Source: JBMDXK01 sp048594375
Lineage (GTDB): Bacteria; Pseudomonadota; Alphaproteobacteria; Rhizobiales; Methylopilaceae
DNA length: 64,000 nt
Assembly (NCBI GenBank): GCA_048594375.1
Contig: JBMDXK010000034.1
Span: forward strand, 186,001 to 250,000
Direction: 5' to 3'
Positions 34,855 through 44,892 of this stretch are shown here, one piece after another (positions within the stretch are counted from its first letter, which is position 1; each line of letters starts with the position of its first letter). Below the pieces are notes generated by a model. It was not told the DNA's origin. It saw only the letters and a program-made list of their open reading frames with translations, and did not search any database. Both the position numbers and the translations under genes were made by a program.

Positions 34855-35525
34855 TGGGCAATTGTCCCGCCATAACGCGCAAAGCGGTGTTCCAGTTTCT
34901 GCTGCAACGCGGAAAGCACCGAACACAACACCAGATAAATCAGCGCTACCTGAATATAAAGAATAAGCGGCTCATAGGTGGTGGCAACAATCCGCTGTGC
35001 AGACTGGAACAATTCTGGCACCGTGATTGCTGCCGCCAACGATGTATCCTTTACCAGCGAAATGAACGTGTTTGACAGCGGCGGTATGGCCGTACGGGTG
35101 GCTTGCGGCAGAATAGTGCGCCGCATGGCTTGTGACCAGCTCATCCCCGTGGAATACGCCGCTTCCCACTGGCCTTTTGGAATGGAGGCAATCACCGCGC
35201 GTATAATTTCAGAGCTGTACGCCCCCACATTCAAGGTAAACCCAATCAAGGCGGCCGTAAACGCATCCAGCAAAATGCCCACACTGGGCAAACCGTAAAA
35301 AATCACAAACAACTGCACCAGCAGCGGCGTGCCGCGAATAACCCACACATAAAACCGCGCCAGTAACACCAGCGGCTTAGGGGCAAACAACCGCGCCACA
35401 GCCGTTAGCAAGCCCAATGACAAGCCAAAAGCAAAGGACAACAGTGTTAAGGGTACGGTGAACCGCAAACATGCCCAAAGCAGCGTGGGCAGCGCATCTG
35501 CCATAAGAACCAGCCATTGGGGCAT
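34851..35525 (-). CDS. Amino-acid (cystine-type) ABC transporter permease
   Basis: 224 residues from the ATG at 35525 (GCAGGAAAA upstream; a TTG 14 codons earlier is possible). Five membrane helices of the HisM/TcyB class, with the EAA loop EAAYSTGMSWSQAMRRTILP that contacts the ATPase. It forms the membrane channel for the solute-binding protein upstream. Coupled to the ATPase gene by a four-base overlap, and now probably without function because that gene carries a stop. Confidence 0.9.
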   Translation of the reverse strand: MPQWLVLMADALPTLLWACLRFTVPLTLLSFAFGLSLGLLTAVARLFAPKPLVLLARFYVWVIRGTPLLVQLFVIFYGLPSVGILLDAFTAALIGFTLNVGAYSSEIIRAVIASIPKGQWEAAYSTGMSWSQAMRRTILPQATRTAIPPLSNTFISLVKDTSLAAAITVPELFQSAQRIVATTYEPLILYIQVALIYLVLCSVLSALQQKLEHRFARYGGTIAQ

Positions 35526-35607
35526 GTATAATTTTCCTGCATCTTTTATGAAAAACACGTCCGGCAATGGTTACCGGACGCTTTGTGTTAAAAATTGAAT
35601 GACATTC

Positions 35608-36381
35608 TTATCGGGATACATCCTGACCAAAATATTTGGCAGAAATTTCCTGATAGGTACCATCGGCTTTGATGGCCGCAAGGGCTTTGTTGATCTCGGC
35701 TTGCAATTCAGCATCACCTTTGCGGATGATAATGCCAGACTGATCCGCATTGCCGTATTCTGCAACAATTTTTACCTTGGCATCGGGCTTTTTCTTTTTG
35801 AAGTCCAGAAACGAAAGGCTGTCATTCAGGGTTGCATCGGCGCGGCCGGTCAGCACCAGTTGAATGGATTGGTCAAACCCATCGGTTCCCACCAGCTCGG
35901 CTCCGTATTTTTGCGCCAGCTTGCCAAAATTGCTGGTCAGGCTCTGGGCTGATTTTTTGCCTTTCAGGTCTTCAAAAGCTTTAATATCATCGGTGCCTTC
36001 TTTTACAATCAGAACAGCCTTGGAAACAATATACGGATCAGAAAACGCATATTTTTTCTGACGTTCTTCGGTGATGCCCACCTGATTGATTACCGCGTCA
36101 TAACGGTTGCCATCCAGACCCGCAATCAAGCCATCCCATTTGCCTTCCACAAATTGCGCTTTAACGCCCAGCTTTTCCGCAACGGCTTCACCGATCTCAA
36201 CGTCAAATCCAACCAGTTTGCCGGTGGAATCATGGTAGGTAAACGGCGCATAGGTGCCTTCGGTGCCAATCTTGATAACACCCGCAGCCCTGATGGCCTC
36301 AAGATTTTCACCCGCCATCGCTGGCACAAATGCCGCAGTCTGGAGAAGGAGAGCAAGCGCAGAAATTTTAACCCAGTTCAT
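35608..36381 (-). CDS. Polar amino-acid/cystine-binding periplasmic protein
   Basis: 257 residues. Signal peptide with cleavage near AMAGE, then the family 3 solute-binding fold: VIKIGTEGTYAPFTYHD, LVGFDVEIGEAVAEKLG, GLIAGLDGNRYDAVINQVGIT and YGNADQSGIIIRKGD. It is closest in form to the cystine binder FliY/TcyJ. First gene of the binder-permease-ATPase operon. It appears intact. Confidence 0.92.
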   Translation of the reverse strand: MNWVKISALALLLQTAAFVPAMAGENLEAIRAAGVIKIGTEGTYAPFTYHDSTGKLVGFDVEIGEAVAEKLGVKAQFVEGKWDGLIAGLDGNRYDAVINQVGITEERQKKYAFSDPYIVSKAVLIVKEGTDDIKAFEDLKGKKSAQSLTSNFGKLAQKYGAELVGTDGFDQSIQLVLTGRADATLNDSLSFLDFKKKKPDAKVKIVAEYGNADQSGIIIRKGDAELQAEINKALAAIKADGTYQEISAKYFGQDVSR

Positions 36382-36576
36382 TGGCGGCTTCTTTCATAAA
36401 AAATGAGAAAACGATTATAACGCACTGAAATAAAACATTTTACTGAAGTACAAGGTCTTGTTTAAAGACATCCATGCCCACCAAAATATGCAGCTCTTAA
36501 GGCTTTGTCCAGCCCTTAAACCGCAATTTATACTTTTTGATATGTATTATAAATATAAACGCACAGATAATTTGTA

Positions 36577-39552
36577 CTAATGCGCTTCATCCCAGTTGCT
36601 GGCAGCGCGGGCATCCACATGCAGCGGCACGTTTAATGCCAAAGCAGGAAGCGCCGCCTGCTCCATCACGGTTTTCACCACAGGAATTGTGGCTTCAACC
36701 TGCGCTTGAGGCACATCGAAAATCAATTCGTCATGCACCTGCAACAGCATGTGCGCATCAAGGCCAGCCTGTTGCAACGCGCCCTCCATCCGCACCATGG
36801 CCCGGCGGATAATATCGGCAGCGGAACCCTGTATCGGCGCATTGATGGCCGCCCGTTCCATAAACGCCCGTTCTGCCGCATTTTTTGATTTTATTTGCGG
36901 GTAATGGCATTTGCGGCCAAAAATGGTTTTTACATAGCCATGCTCGCGCGCAAATTCCTTGGTTTCATTCATATAATCACGAATTTTGGGAAAGCGTGCA
37001 AAATAGGTTTTTATATACGCACCCGCCTCTTCACGGGAAATACCCAGCTGATTGGCCAGACCAAAGGCGGAAATACCATAAATAATACCGAAATTGATCG
37101 CTTTTGCGCGGCGGCGCACCATGGGATCCATGCCTTCGATTGGCACATTGAACATTTCGGAAGCCGTCATGGCATGAATATCTAAACCATCGGCAAATGC
37201 TTGTTTTAACTGGGGAATATCGGCAATATGCGCCAGCAGACGCAGCTCAATCTGGCTGTAATCGGCCGAAAGCAACGCGTTTCCAGAAGCAGGAATAAAG
37301 GCTTTGCGGATTTTGCGCCCCTCTTCGGTACGCACCGGAATATTCTGGATGTTCGGCTCTGATGAGGACAAACGCCCCGTGGTGGTGGAAGCCAGCGAAA
37401 ACGAGGTATGCACCCTGCCCGTCTGTGGATGCACATAGGTGGGCAACGCATCCGTATAAGTGGATTTCAGCTTGGAAAGCTGCCGCCATTCCAAGAGCTT
37501 TTTGGGCAATTCATGCCCTTCAGCGGCTAGATCTTCCAGCACACTGGCACCTGTTGCCCATGCGCCGGTTTTGGTTTTCGTGCCGCCTGCAAGCTGCATT
37601 TTACCAAACAGAATATCGCCAAGCTGTTTTGGTGAGCCGAGATTGAACGTTTCACCTGCCAGCGCATGAACGGCGCTTTCTATTGCGCTCATACTGACCG
37701 CCATCTCACCGGAAAGACGCGCCAGTATCGTGCGATCAATCGCAACGCCGCGCTGCTCCATCCGCTGCAACACTGCGGCCATGGGGCGCTCAAGCGTTTC
37801 ATAAACCGTTGTCATGCCCTCTGCCACCAGCCGCGCTTTCAAAAGCTGCCAGAGCCGCAAAGTCACATCCGCATCTTCCGCCGCATAGGCTGTCGCCTTA
37901 TCCAGCGGCACTTCCGCAAATCCGATACGCTTTTTGCCGGTGCCTGTCACATCATCATAGGAAATACAGCTATGCCCCAAGTGCCTTGCGGCCAGCTCAT
38001 CCATGCCATGCCCGCCCTGCCCTGCATCCAGCACATAGGACAGCAGCATCGTATCATCATAGGCCACAACCGGGCAGCCATGGCGTGCGAAAATCATCAG
38101 ATCGTATTTTATATTCTGGCCAATTTTCAGCACCGCAGGGCTTGCCAGCATGGGCGCAAGAATGCGCAAGGCATCTGCTTGCATGATCTGGTTTTCCAGC
38201 CTTCCACCGCTGAGGAGATCATCCCCTCCCCGATGATTGAGCGGAATATAACACGCATCATTGGGCGCCAGCGCCAGACTTACCCCCACCAATTCCGCCT
38301 GCATCGCATCAAGGCTGGTGGTTTCCGTATCAACCGCCACAACGCCTTTATCCATGGCGCGGGCAACCCATTGCTCCAGTGCCGATACGGTTGTCACACA
38401 TGCGTAACGTGTCCGGTCAACGGGAGTTTCGCGTGCTTCCGCCGCACGCTTTGCCACCAGATTCTGCGGCGCGGTTGTGGTTTCTGAGACAGGAGCTTGC
38501 CCCGCCTCAACGGGCAACCTTGCCTGAGGCGTTTCCATGCCGCTAAACAGATCAGCGGCCACATGCACATCTGTTTTCACGGGTTGCGCCGGTGCCTGAC
38601 TATAAACCCGCGCAGCCGCTTTGAGATGTGCGTCCGGCTCGATAACAGTCTGATCGGTTCCCGTGGCTTCGGCCACCCGCCGCGTGAGCGTTGACAGCTC
38701 CATGGATTTGAGAAACGCAATCAGCCCGCGCGGATCCGGCTCAATGAGCGTTAAATCGGCCAGCGGTACGTCCAGATCAACATGTGCTTCCAGCGTAACC
38801 AATTTCAAAGAAATTCGCGCTTGTTCCGCAAAATTCTGCAAGCTTTCCCGCCGTTTGGGCTGCTTGATTTCACCCGCGCGGCTCAGCAGTTCCTCAAGGC
38901 TGCCGTATTCGGTAATCAGCTGCGCTGCGGTTTTAATACCAATGCCCGGAACGCCCGGAACGTTATCGGTGCTGTCTCCGGCAAGTGCTTGCACATCAAT
39001 CACTTTTTCCGGCGGGACACCGAACTTTTCCATTACTTCGAAAGCGCCAATCAGCTTTTCTTTTACCGGATCGTAAAGCCGCACTTTTTCGGTCACCAGT
39101 TGCATCAGGTCTTTATCCGAGCCAACAATGGTCACGCGCGCGCCCTGCTCTTCGGCCAGCCGCGCATACGTGGCAATCAGATCATCCGCCTCATAGCGCG
39201 CCTGTTCCACACCCATAAGATCAAATGCTTTGGTTGCTTCACGGATAAGCGGGAATTGCGGCACCAGATCTTCCGGTGGTGGCGGACGCTGCGCTTTGTA
39301 TTTGGGATAAAATTCCTTGCGGAATGTCTTTTCCGATTTGTCAAAAATTACCGCCAGATGCGTGGGCGCCGGATCAAACGTTTGCGCCCGCACCAGCTTC
39401 CACAGCATATTGCAAAAGCCCGATACCGCGCCAATCGGCAAGCCATCAGACTTGCGCGTCAAGGGCGGCAAGGCATGATAGGCTCTGAAAATATAGGACG
39501 AGCCATCCACAAGGACGACATGGGCATTTGGCGGAAGCATTTCGTGTGTCAT
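36577..39552 (-). CDS. polA: DNA polymerase I
   Basis: 991 residues. Three domains: the 5'-3' exonuclease (about 1-300; VLVDGSSYIFRAYHAL, the YEADDLIATYA and VPGVPGIGIKTA parts), a 3'-5' exonuclease (about 390-590; VVAVDTETTSLD, so the catalytic Asp/Glu are present), and the polymerase (600-991; LLSADYSQIELRLLAH, RRRAKAINFGIIYG, LLQVHDELIFDV). Proofreading should therefore be active. Used in lagging-strand processing and repair. Confidence 0.97.
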   Translation of the reverse strand: MTHEMLPPNAHVVLVDGSSYIFRAYHALPPLTRKSDGLPIGAVSGFCNMLWKLVRAQTFDPAPTHLAVIFDKSEKTFRKEFYPKYKAQRPPPPEDLVPQFPLIREATKAFDLMGVEQARYEADDLIATYARLAEEQGARVTIVGSDKDLMQLVTEKVRLYDPVKEKLIGAFEVMEKFGVPPEKVIDVQALAGDSTDNVPGVPGIGIKTAAQLITEYGSLEELLSRAGEIKQPKRRESLQNFAEQARISLKLVTLEAHVDLDVPLADLTLIEPDPRGLIAFLKSMELSTLTRRVAEATGTDQTVIEPDAHLKAAARVYSQAPAQPVKTDVHVAADLFSGMETPQARLPVEAGQAPVSETTTAPQNLVAKRAAEARETPVDRTRYACVTTVSALEQWVARAMDKGVVAVDTETTSLDAMQAELVGVSLALAPNDACYIPLNHRGGDDLLSGGRLENQIMQADALRILAPMLASPAVLKIGQNIKYDLMIFARHGCPVVAYDDTMLLSYVLDAGQGGHGMDELAARHLGHSCISYDDVTGTGKKRIGFAEVPLDKATAYAAEDADVTLRLWQLLKARLVAEGMTTVYETLERPMAAVLQRMEQRGVAIDRTILARLSGEMAVSMSAIESAVHALAGETFNLGSPKQLGDILFGKMQLAGGTKTKTGAWATGASVLEDLAAEGHELPKKLLEWRQLSKLKSTYTDALPTYVHPQTGRVHTSFSLASTTTGRLSSSEPNIQNIPVRTEEGRKIRKAFIPASGNALLSADYSQIELRLLAHIADIPQLKQAFADGLDIHAMTASEMFNVPIEGMDPMVRRRAKAINFGIIYGISAFGLANQLGISREEAGAYIKTYFARFPKIRDYMNETKEFAREHGYVKTIFGRKCHYPQIKSKNAAERAFMERAAINAPIQGSAADIIRRAMVRMEGALQQAGLDAHMLLQVHDELIFDVPQAQVEATIPVVKTVMEQAALPALALNVPLHVDARAASNWDEAH

Positions 39553-39687
39553 ATAGCCATTTCAGCAAAAGTGTACACACTTTTGCGTTAGAAATTGCGC
39601 AAAATCAAGAATCTACAGCGACTTTCGTGTTTAAATTTAAACCGAAAACGCTATAGGCACAGTTGAAGCCGAAAAATACCGTTTCCG

Positions 39688-40710
39688 TCAAGCTTTTTGC
39701 GCATCCGGCAGCGTTCCTTTCAGGTAAAACGCTTTTGGCCGCTCATAGAAAAACCACAACGGCGTATTGCGCACAATCCAATAGGCTATAATGGGCAAAC
39801 CCACTCCCGCAAACGTGGTGAGAACAGCCGCTGTATGCACATCCACACCCAGCTTTTGCAGAATCACCCGCGCCATCGCCATAGGGATCATATAGGAAAG
39901 AAACACCACAATGGTATGCTCGCCCAGATAACGCAGCCAGCCAAAACCAACAGACCGCGCCAGCCAGACGCTGATTGCAATCAACGCCCCTACTCCAGCC
40001 AATCCAAACGCGATACTCACCAAAGGTAAGAAAGCCACGCCGCTATGCACCGCCCATGCGTTCACAATGGCCCACACGGCAATACCCGACACTGCAATCC
40101 AGAGATTTTTACCTACGGTTTCTGCAAAAGCAAAAATCTGCGGAGCAAACAACCAGCCGATGGTAAAATAAAGAAAACGGGCGGCAAATTCATCAATCAC
40201 AATCCAGCCCGTATGCAAACGCGCGGTTTCAAGCGCCACGCCAATCAACAAAATCAACCAGACAGGTACATTTTTAATCAGTTTGCACACCACAAAAAAC
40301 ACCGGAAGCAGATAAATGAACCATAAGCTTCCGAAGGGGTCAATAAATGCCAGAGCGTACAACCGCAATGCCTCGCCAATTCCGTCATTAAGCGCCACAG
40401 GCGGGAATTTATAGGCCGCCTGTATTGTCAGCCACAGCACATAGAAATAAGCAAAATGCACCACCTTGCGATCAAGGTAGAGCCGCCAGTCACGGTTGAT
40501 AACATTGGCAAGGAACAGGCCAGAAAGCAGGAAAAAATCCGGCATCCGGAACGGGCGGGCAAATGCTACAAAACCATCCAGAAAACTGGTTTGCTCAAAC
40601 GCTTCCTGCACCCCCAACACGGAATGCATCATCACCACCAGAATAATGCAAATACCTTTGGAGTAATCCACCCACGCAATGCGCGGTTGAGAATGCGATT
40701 GAGGGTGCAT
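39688..40710 (-). CDS. Acyltransferase family 3 membrane protein
   Basis: 340 residues with about ten membrane helices. The family start RIAWVDYSKGICIILVVMMH includes the conserved His, and ARPFRMPDFFLLSGLFLAN the RxxxPxFFxxSG segment. Such proteins O-acetylate surface sugars or peptidoglycan. There is no fused SGNH domain. The acceptor is unknown, and no polysaccharide genes are adjacent. Confidence 0.9.
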   Translation of the reverse strand: MHPQSHSQPRIAWVDYSKGICIILVVMMHSVLGVQEAFEQTSFLDGFVAFARPFRMPDFFLLSGLFLANVINRDWRLYLDRKVVHFAYFYVLWLTIQAAYKFPPVALNDGIGEALRLYALAFIDPFGSLWFIYLLPVFFVVCKLIKNVPVWLILLIGVALETARLHTGWIVIDEFAARFLYFTIGWLFAPQIFAFAETVGKNLWIAVSGIAVWAIVNAWAVHSGVAFLPLVSIAFGLAGVGALIAISVWLARSVGFGWLRYLGEHTIVVFLSYMIPMAMARVILQKLGVDVHTAAVLTTFAGVGLPIIAYWIVRNTPLWFFYERPKAFYLKGTLPDAQKA

Positions 40711-40864
40711 AGCACTTCCTTATGGTAAAAATTGGTTACGGAGCAAAATCATATAAAAACACATGTTAAAACATAAAAATAAAGTGTTTTCATTTTCCAT
40801 CTATACGAAAGTTTATTTATTTGGTGCCACTCTTTTAAAAAAGTAATTTTTCCAGAGGTGTGAC

Positions 40865-42112
40865 ATGAAAATAATAAAACGGTTCCACCATAATAATTCA
40901 GGAGCATTTGCGCTCATTTTTAGTATTATTCTGCTTCCCATAGTTCTGGCTGTTGGTTTGGCCACCGACTTTGCAAAATTAAAAATGCACCAGTCTGCAT
41001 TGCAGTCAGGTGCCGATGCCGCTGCGCTGGCTGCAACAAAATATTTGTGGGAAAATTCCAACATCGAGCCTGACAAAGTCAAATCTTTCGCCCGCAGTTA
41101 CTTTGATGGCAATTTCCTCTCCCCTATTCCAATTGTTAATTTTCAAGTAACCCTCGAAAAAGGCTCGGTTACAGTGGAGCCAACAGGTTTAATGAACACC
41201 TCATTCATGCGCGTATTACCAGGAAATGAACAAGTAAATATTCATGTAAAATCAAGGGCAGAATATGGAATTGGCCCAGCCGATCTTGTCTTAGTATTGG
41301 ATACAACAGGCTCGATGGATCTGGATAGCCGTATGCCCCAGTTGAAACAAGCAGCGCTGGACATGGTAGATCGTCTGGCAGTTACAGGCTCTCCTGTAAG
41401 AATATCTGTCGTACCTTTTAACACCCAAGTAAAACTAGATGCAGATGAATACCGCCAAGAATCATGGTTTCGATTTGAAGGTTTAACCAGAGCAGAATGG
41501 GAAGGATGCTTAAATTCCCGTGATCGTCCTTACCATATACAAATGTCTATCCCTGATGCCTCTATTGAATCAAAGTATTACGCAGAGCCCTGCATAGGAT
41601 CATCCTATGGCAGCGGAGATGATAATGAAGTTTTACTTTCCTCCATACTGCCTCTTACAACAAATTATGAAGATGTGAGAGAAAAAATAAGAAGTTTAAC
41701 TCCTTCCAATAATACAAACATATCAATCGGCCTTGCCTGGGGTCTCCAGCTATTAATGAGAAATAATCCTATCAATCAAAAACTTCCTCAAAGATCGGCT
41801 CAAAAAATTCTTGTACTGATATCCGACGGAGAAAATACAGAAAGTCGTGTGCATTCAACGTTCGACGCCTCTGGAACCTTGCTTCACTATGATGAGGCCG
41901 CACACAGAGAAGATACCGTTCACCTGTGCCATCAAGCAAAAAACCTCGATATCGACTTATATACCATACGTCTTGTAGATGGCGATGAAGATTTAATGAG
42001 GCGCTGCGCTTTAGGCGAAGGAAAATATTTCGATATTGATCGTGCGCAAGATCTTAAAACAATTTTTCGTTATATTGAAAATACGCTAACTTCTTTACAT
42101 CTTACGGATTAA
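40865..42112 (+). CDS. TadG-like pilus-assembly protein with von Willebrand A domain
   Basis: 415 residues. An N-terminal TadE/TadG-type hydrophobic helix with GAFALIFSIILLPIVLAVGLATDF, including the LQSGADAAALAATKY stretch (about 45-60) typical of putative Flp pilus proteins. A vWA domain occupies about 140-410, with a complete MIDAS (DTTGSMD, the Thr of NNTNIS, SDGEN). It probably sits in the inner membrane with the vWA domain outside. No other tad genes are in the window, so it may act alone in surface adhesion. Its stop lies next to an IS remnant. Confidence 0.88.
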   Translation: MKIIKRFHHNNSGAFALIFSIILLPIVLAVGLATDFAKLKMHQSALQSGADAAALAATKYLWENSNIEPDKVKSFARSYFDGNFLSPIPIVNFQVTLEKGSVTVEPTGLMNTSFMRVLPGNEQVNIHVKSRAEYGIGPADLVLVLDTTGSMDLDSRMPQLKQAALDMVDRLAVTGSPVRISVVPFNTQVKLDADEYRQESWFRFEGLTRAEWEGCLNSRDRPYHIQMSIPDASIESKYYAEPCIGSSYGSGDDNEVLLSSILPLTTNYEDVREKIRSLTPSNNTNISIGLAWGLQLLMRNNPINQKLPQRSAQKILVLISDGENTESRVHSTFDASGTLLHYDEAAHREDTVHLCHQAKNLDIDLYTIRLVDGDEDLMRRCALGEGKYFDIDRAQDLKTIFRYIENTLTSLHLTD

Positions 42113-42212
42113 AGAGGCTCGGTTTGGGATAACGTGCCAGCGCTTCTTTCACCGCCTTGATGCAAAATGCCGTTTCCAGCGTGATTAACAATCGCCACGC
42201 AACAACCCGGGC
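42112..42212 (-). pseudogene. IS3-family orfB fragment
   Basis: About 100 bases encode (minus strand) VAWRLLITLETAFCIKAVKEALARYPKPSLF, matching the transposase segment LAWRLSITLETAFCIEAVEE found intact at 44392-44478. The fragment has lost both IS ends and lies between the TadG-like gene and the Fic gene, forming the last codons of the latter. Confidence 0.75.
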
Positions 42213-42796
42213 GACTGAGGGTTTCGTTTGACGAGATTCAGGTAAGCATCCAGATGATGTTTCGCCGGGTTGTTCAGCTCTGCGGTAAGAGCTTTTAAAT
42301 AATCCTCTTTCGTGGTTGAACTCCAATCAATATGTATGCCAGCCCTGCGGCATAGTTCGCTATGAACAGTCATTATTGCTCTGCCGTTTCCATCAAGAAA
42401 AGGATGGCTATAAGCTAATAATCCAAGCACTTCACCTGAACGCTGACGGAAAATATCAGCTTGATTGCCCAGCCCTAGAGCATATTCGCCAGCTCTTTTG
42501 CACTCCTGAGGATGGCAAAAAAGATCGTTATATCCGGCTTTCGTGATGGCAATATTTGGAGCAGTGACACTTCTATCCTGACCAGCCCACGGATACAGTG
42601 GTTTAAAAATTATCTCATGAACTTTGAGAAAATCTTTGTAAGTAATCTCCTTCTGCCCTGCGAGATATATTCGCGCAGAAGAAAGGTTGGCTCTAAACTG
42701 AAAATGTTCTAGTCCTTGAATGATTTCAAGGCGCTTTTCAGTAAATACATTGCGTAAATATCCTGCTGTTTCAAAATCACCGAATGGGTCAAACAT
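42185..42796 (-). CDS. Fic-domain toxin
   Basis: 203 residues from the ATG at 42796. The Fic active-site motif is HPFLDGNGRAIM near residue 130, complete (HxFxxGNGR), so AMP transfer from ATP to a hydroxyl side chain is expected. The N-terminal part has YPWAGQDRSV, common to Fic proteins. The last residues (PGLLRGDC) come from an IS fragment, so the natural C-terminus may be lost. I see no inhibitory helix motif (S/T)xxxE(G/N) in the protein; an antitoxin gene lies upstream. Confidence 0.88.
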   Translation of the reverse strand: MFDPFGDFETAGYLRNVFTEKRLEIIQGLEHFQFRANLSSARIYLAGQKEITYKDFLKVHEIIFKPLYPWAGQDRSVTAPNIAITKAGYNDLFCHPQECKRAGEYALGLGNQADIFRQRSGEVLGLLAYSHPFLDGNGRAIMTVHSELCRRAGIHIDWSSTTKEDYLKALTAELNNPAKHHLDAYLNLVKRNPQSPGLLRGDC

Positions 42797-42831
42797 CAAA
42801 AGGCAAGAGATGAAAGATGTGACGCCTGAAG

Positions 42832-43072
42832 CTAAAGCGCTTTCTCATTGCTGATAACACCATTACGATACAAAGCAATGAGCATTTCAGCAGTATTATC
42901 TAATGTATAATCGGCATCTGAGAGACGCGAAATATCATCTGCAAGAACGTCAAGATGGGTGCGTTTCACATGCACACCATGATGTACCGCAAGAGCCTGA
43001 ACATAAGACGCAACGTCATCAAAATCTTTCAAGGCAGGCTGATATTTTTTTTTTTGAAATTGCAGTTGCCAT
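42832..43072 (-). CDS. Probable Fic antitoxin, frame broken at an A11 tract
   Basis: A 66-residue frame from TTG 43032 ends 35 bases before the toxin start. Better, an ATG at 43072 with GGGAT upstream starts MATAISKKK, and this frame joins the main one (YQPALKDFDDVASYVQAL) if the run of A on the minus strand (43045-43055) has 10 or 13 members instead of 11. I take the natural protein to be about 79 residues, with the tract causing a +1 shift. It could be a slippage switch or a sequencing error. No standard (S/T)xxxE(G/N) motif is visible, so it may be a different antitoxin type. Confidence 0.6.
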
Positions 43073-43551
43073 GTTTATCCCGCGCTTTTTATATTTGCTC
43101 CTTTAATATAACATATAGAGCTCATGGTGCAACGATATTCCCTGAATTTTCAAGAGAAATACACCAAGATAATACCTATTTTCACATTCTGAGGCCGTGT
43201 CAGGGGTAGCCGCGAATAATCAAAAGGCAAATTTGTCTTTTGATTTGAGATCGGGCGAAATTCGTCGCTCTCAAGCTGCACAGATTTGCGCAGCTGGTCA
43301 GGGCGAACGCTAAATAATTAGCGCCTTAATCGTATTGGCTGTTTTGCTCAAAATATCGCTGAAAACCGCTCGAATATCAGCAGGTTTATAGAGCGAATCC
43401 ATATTTGTAAAATGAGAGCTAGAATCAGGTGATCGCTAATCAGCGTAGACCAACACTGAAAAGTGTCACAGTAATCTTGTCGCTAGTGACACAACCGTGA
43501 CCCAAAGACTTAATTAAGATCGTGGAAAGTGGGGAAAGTTGTTGATTTTGT
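43073..43551. other. Gap between the Fic locus and tRNA-Arg
   Basis: No convincing gene. An inverted repeat AATCAAAAG/CTTTTGATT lies at 43218-43245, and a plus-strand frame there (LRSGEIRRSQAAQICAAG) looks protein-like but is short and without a start, so it may be a gene remnant. No integrase is seen beside the tRNA. Confidence 0.4.
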
Positions 43552-43628
43552 TGGCGCACCCGACACGATTCGAACGTGTGACCTTTGCCTTCGGAGGGCA
43601 ACGCTCTATCCAGCTGAGCTACGGGTGC
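43552..43628 (-). tRNA. tRNA-Arg (anticodon CCG)
   Basis: Minus strand, 77 bases including an encoded CCA end. Acceptor GCACCCG/CGGGTGC, D arm GCTC/GAGC, anticodon stem TTGCC/GGCAA around loop CTCCGAA (anticodon CCG), T arm ACACG/CGTGT with TTCGAAT. All positions pair. It reads the CGG arginine codon. Confidence 0.96.
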
Positions 43629-43907
43629 ATTATGTCAGTAAAAAACCTAATACATACGCGCACCATAAATCAGACTTATTTTAAGAGCAATGCCTTGAAT
43701 AGGTTTATTCCCATGAAATTCTATTTTCAACAGCTGCGTTGTGAAAATATGAATGCAAATAATAAATATAAGTATTTATTTTATAGCCTAGTGAACTTTA
43801 GAGAATATTTTTATGTAAGCCGCCAATAAATATATCATATGTATTGTTTTAATATACAATACAATTTTATACATGTTGTGACTTAAAGAAGAGGCAAGGA
43901 GCTTACG

Positions 43908-44013
43908 ATTGGTAAAGTGAATTTCACCGATTAATTTAAACGTAATGCTATCAAACAAATTACTGAGCGCAACTATTCGGTGGTAGATATTTCACGTCAC
44001 TTTGGCGTAAGCT
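43908..44013 (+). pseudogene. IS3-family orfA remnant on the plus strand
   Basis: Reads IGKVNFTD-stop-FKRNAIKQITERNYSVVDISRHFGVS-stop (about 35 codons), matching the orfA pattern FTDEFKRDAxxQITERGYxVxxVSxRLGVS. Two in-frame stops and no continuation. It belongs to a different IS3 element from the one at 44053-45209. Confidence 0.65.
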
Positions 44014-44082
44014 AAAGTAGCCCGGTTTGTTTGAAACGCTTGCGGTGTGTGTATAAGTGGTTTTGGCGTTGGTTATGCTGCG

Positions 44083-44892
44083 TTATGTTCTGGCAGCGGT
44101 TGGTTGAAGTAGACCTGATCCGTGGGTCATCCGGTCAAGTGATGAATGCGGTTGTTGGCTGTTATAAAAAGCCAGATACCCTCCGATGCCGGTGCGCGCC
44201 TCAGCTACTGACTTGTAGGCTTGCAAATAAACCTCCTCGTATTTGACAGAACGCCAGAGCCTTTCGACAAAGACATTGTCCCGCCATGCACCCTTGCCGT
44301 CCATCGCGATTGTGACTTTTGCGTTTTTGAGTATTTGCGTGAAATCTGTGGCGGTGAACTGGCTACCCTGATTCGTATTGAAGATGTCCGGTTTGGGATA
44401 ACGCGCCAGCGCTTCTTCCACCGCCTCGATGCAAAACGCCGTTTCCAGCGTGATTGACAACCGCCACGCAAGAACTAGTCGACAACGGCGCAAAGATAAA
44501 CAAAGCCTCTTGGCCATCGGAATATAACGGATGTCCATTGCCCAGACCTGATTGGGCTTTGTAACGGGAAGATTACGAAGCATATACGGGTACACTTTGT
44601 GATCCGGTTCAGGCTTGGAGGTGTTGGGACGGCGGTAGATCGCCTCAATCCCCATCCTTTTCATCAGCGTTCTGACATGAAGGCGGCCAACGTCAAAGCC
44701 TTCCCCTTTCAAAAGCCCTTGTAACATCCGGCTCCCGGCAGAGGGGTAATCCAGATGAAGCGCATCAATCCGCCGCATAAGCGCCAGATCGGATGCCGAT
44801 ACCGGACGCGGAAGATAATAAACGCTGCCACGGCTGATGCCGAGCGTCTTGGCCTGACGGGTCAGCGAAAGGTCATGGTTCCGGTCAATCAT
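44083..44892 (-). pseudogene. IS3-family transposase OrfB, defective
   Basis: 269 residues with an HTH_21-like start and rve integrase core. The first Asp is in VWAMDIRYIP and the Glu in DNVFVERLW, but the second catalytic Asp, normally FNTDQGSQF, is Asn (FNTNQGSQF). Just before it, residues KRLCLSLRRCRL are read out of frame: shifting the frame yields GFVYLCAVVD, so a one-base insertion is followed by a compensating deletion. Both defects predict no activity. Confidence 0.85.

Noticed and set aside
43552..43628. tRNA-Arg as the attachment site of an integrated island
   Set aside because: No integrase gene, and I could not find a second copy of the tRNA 3' end within the window.
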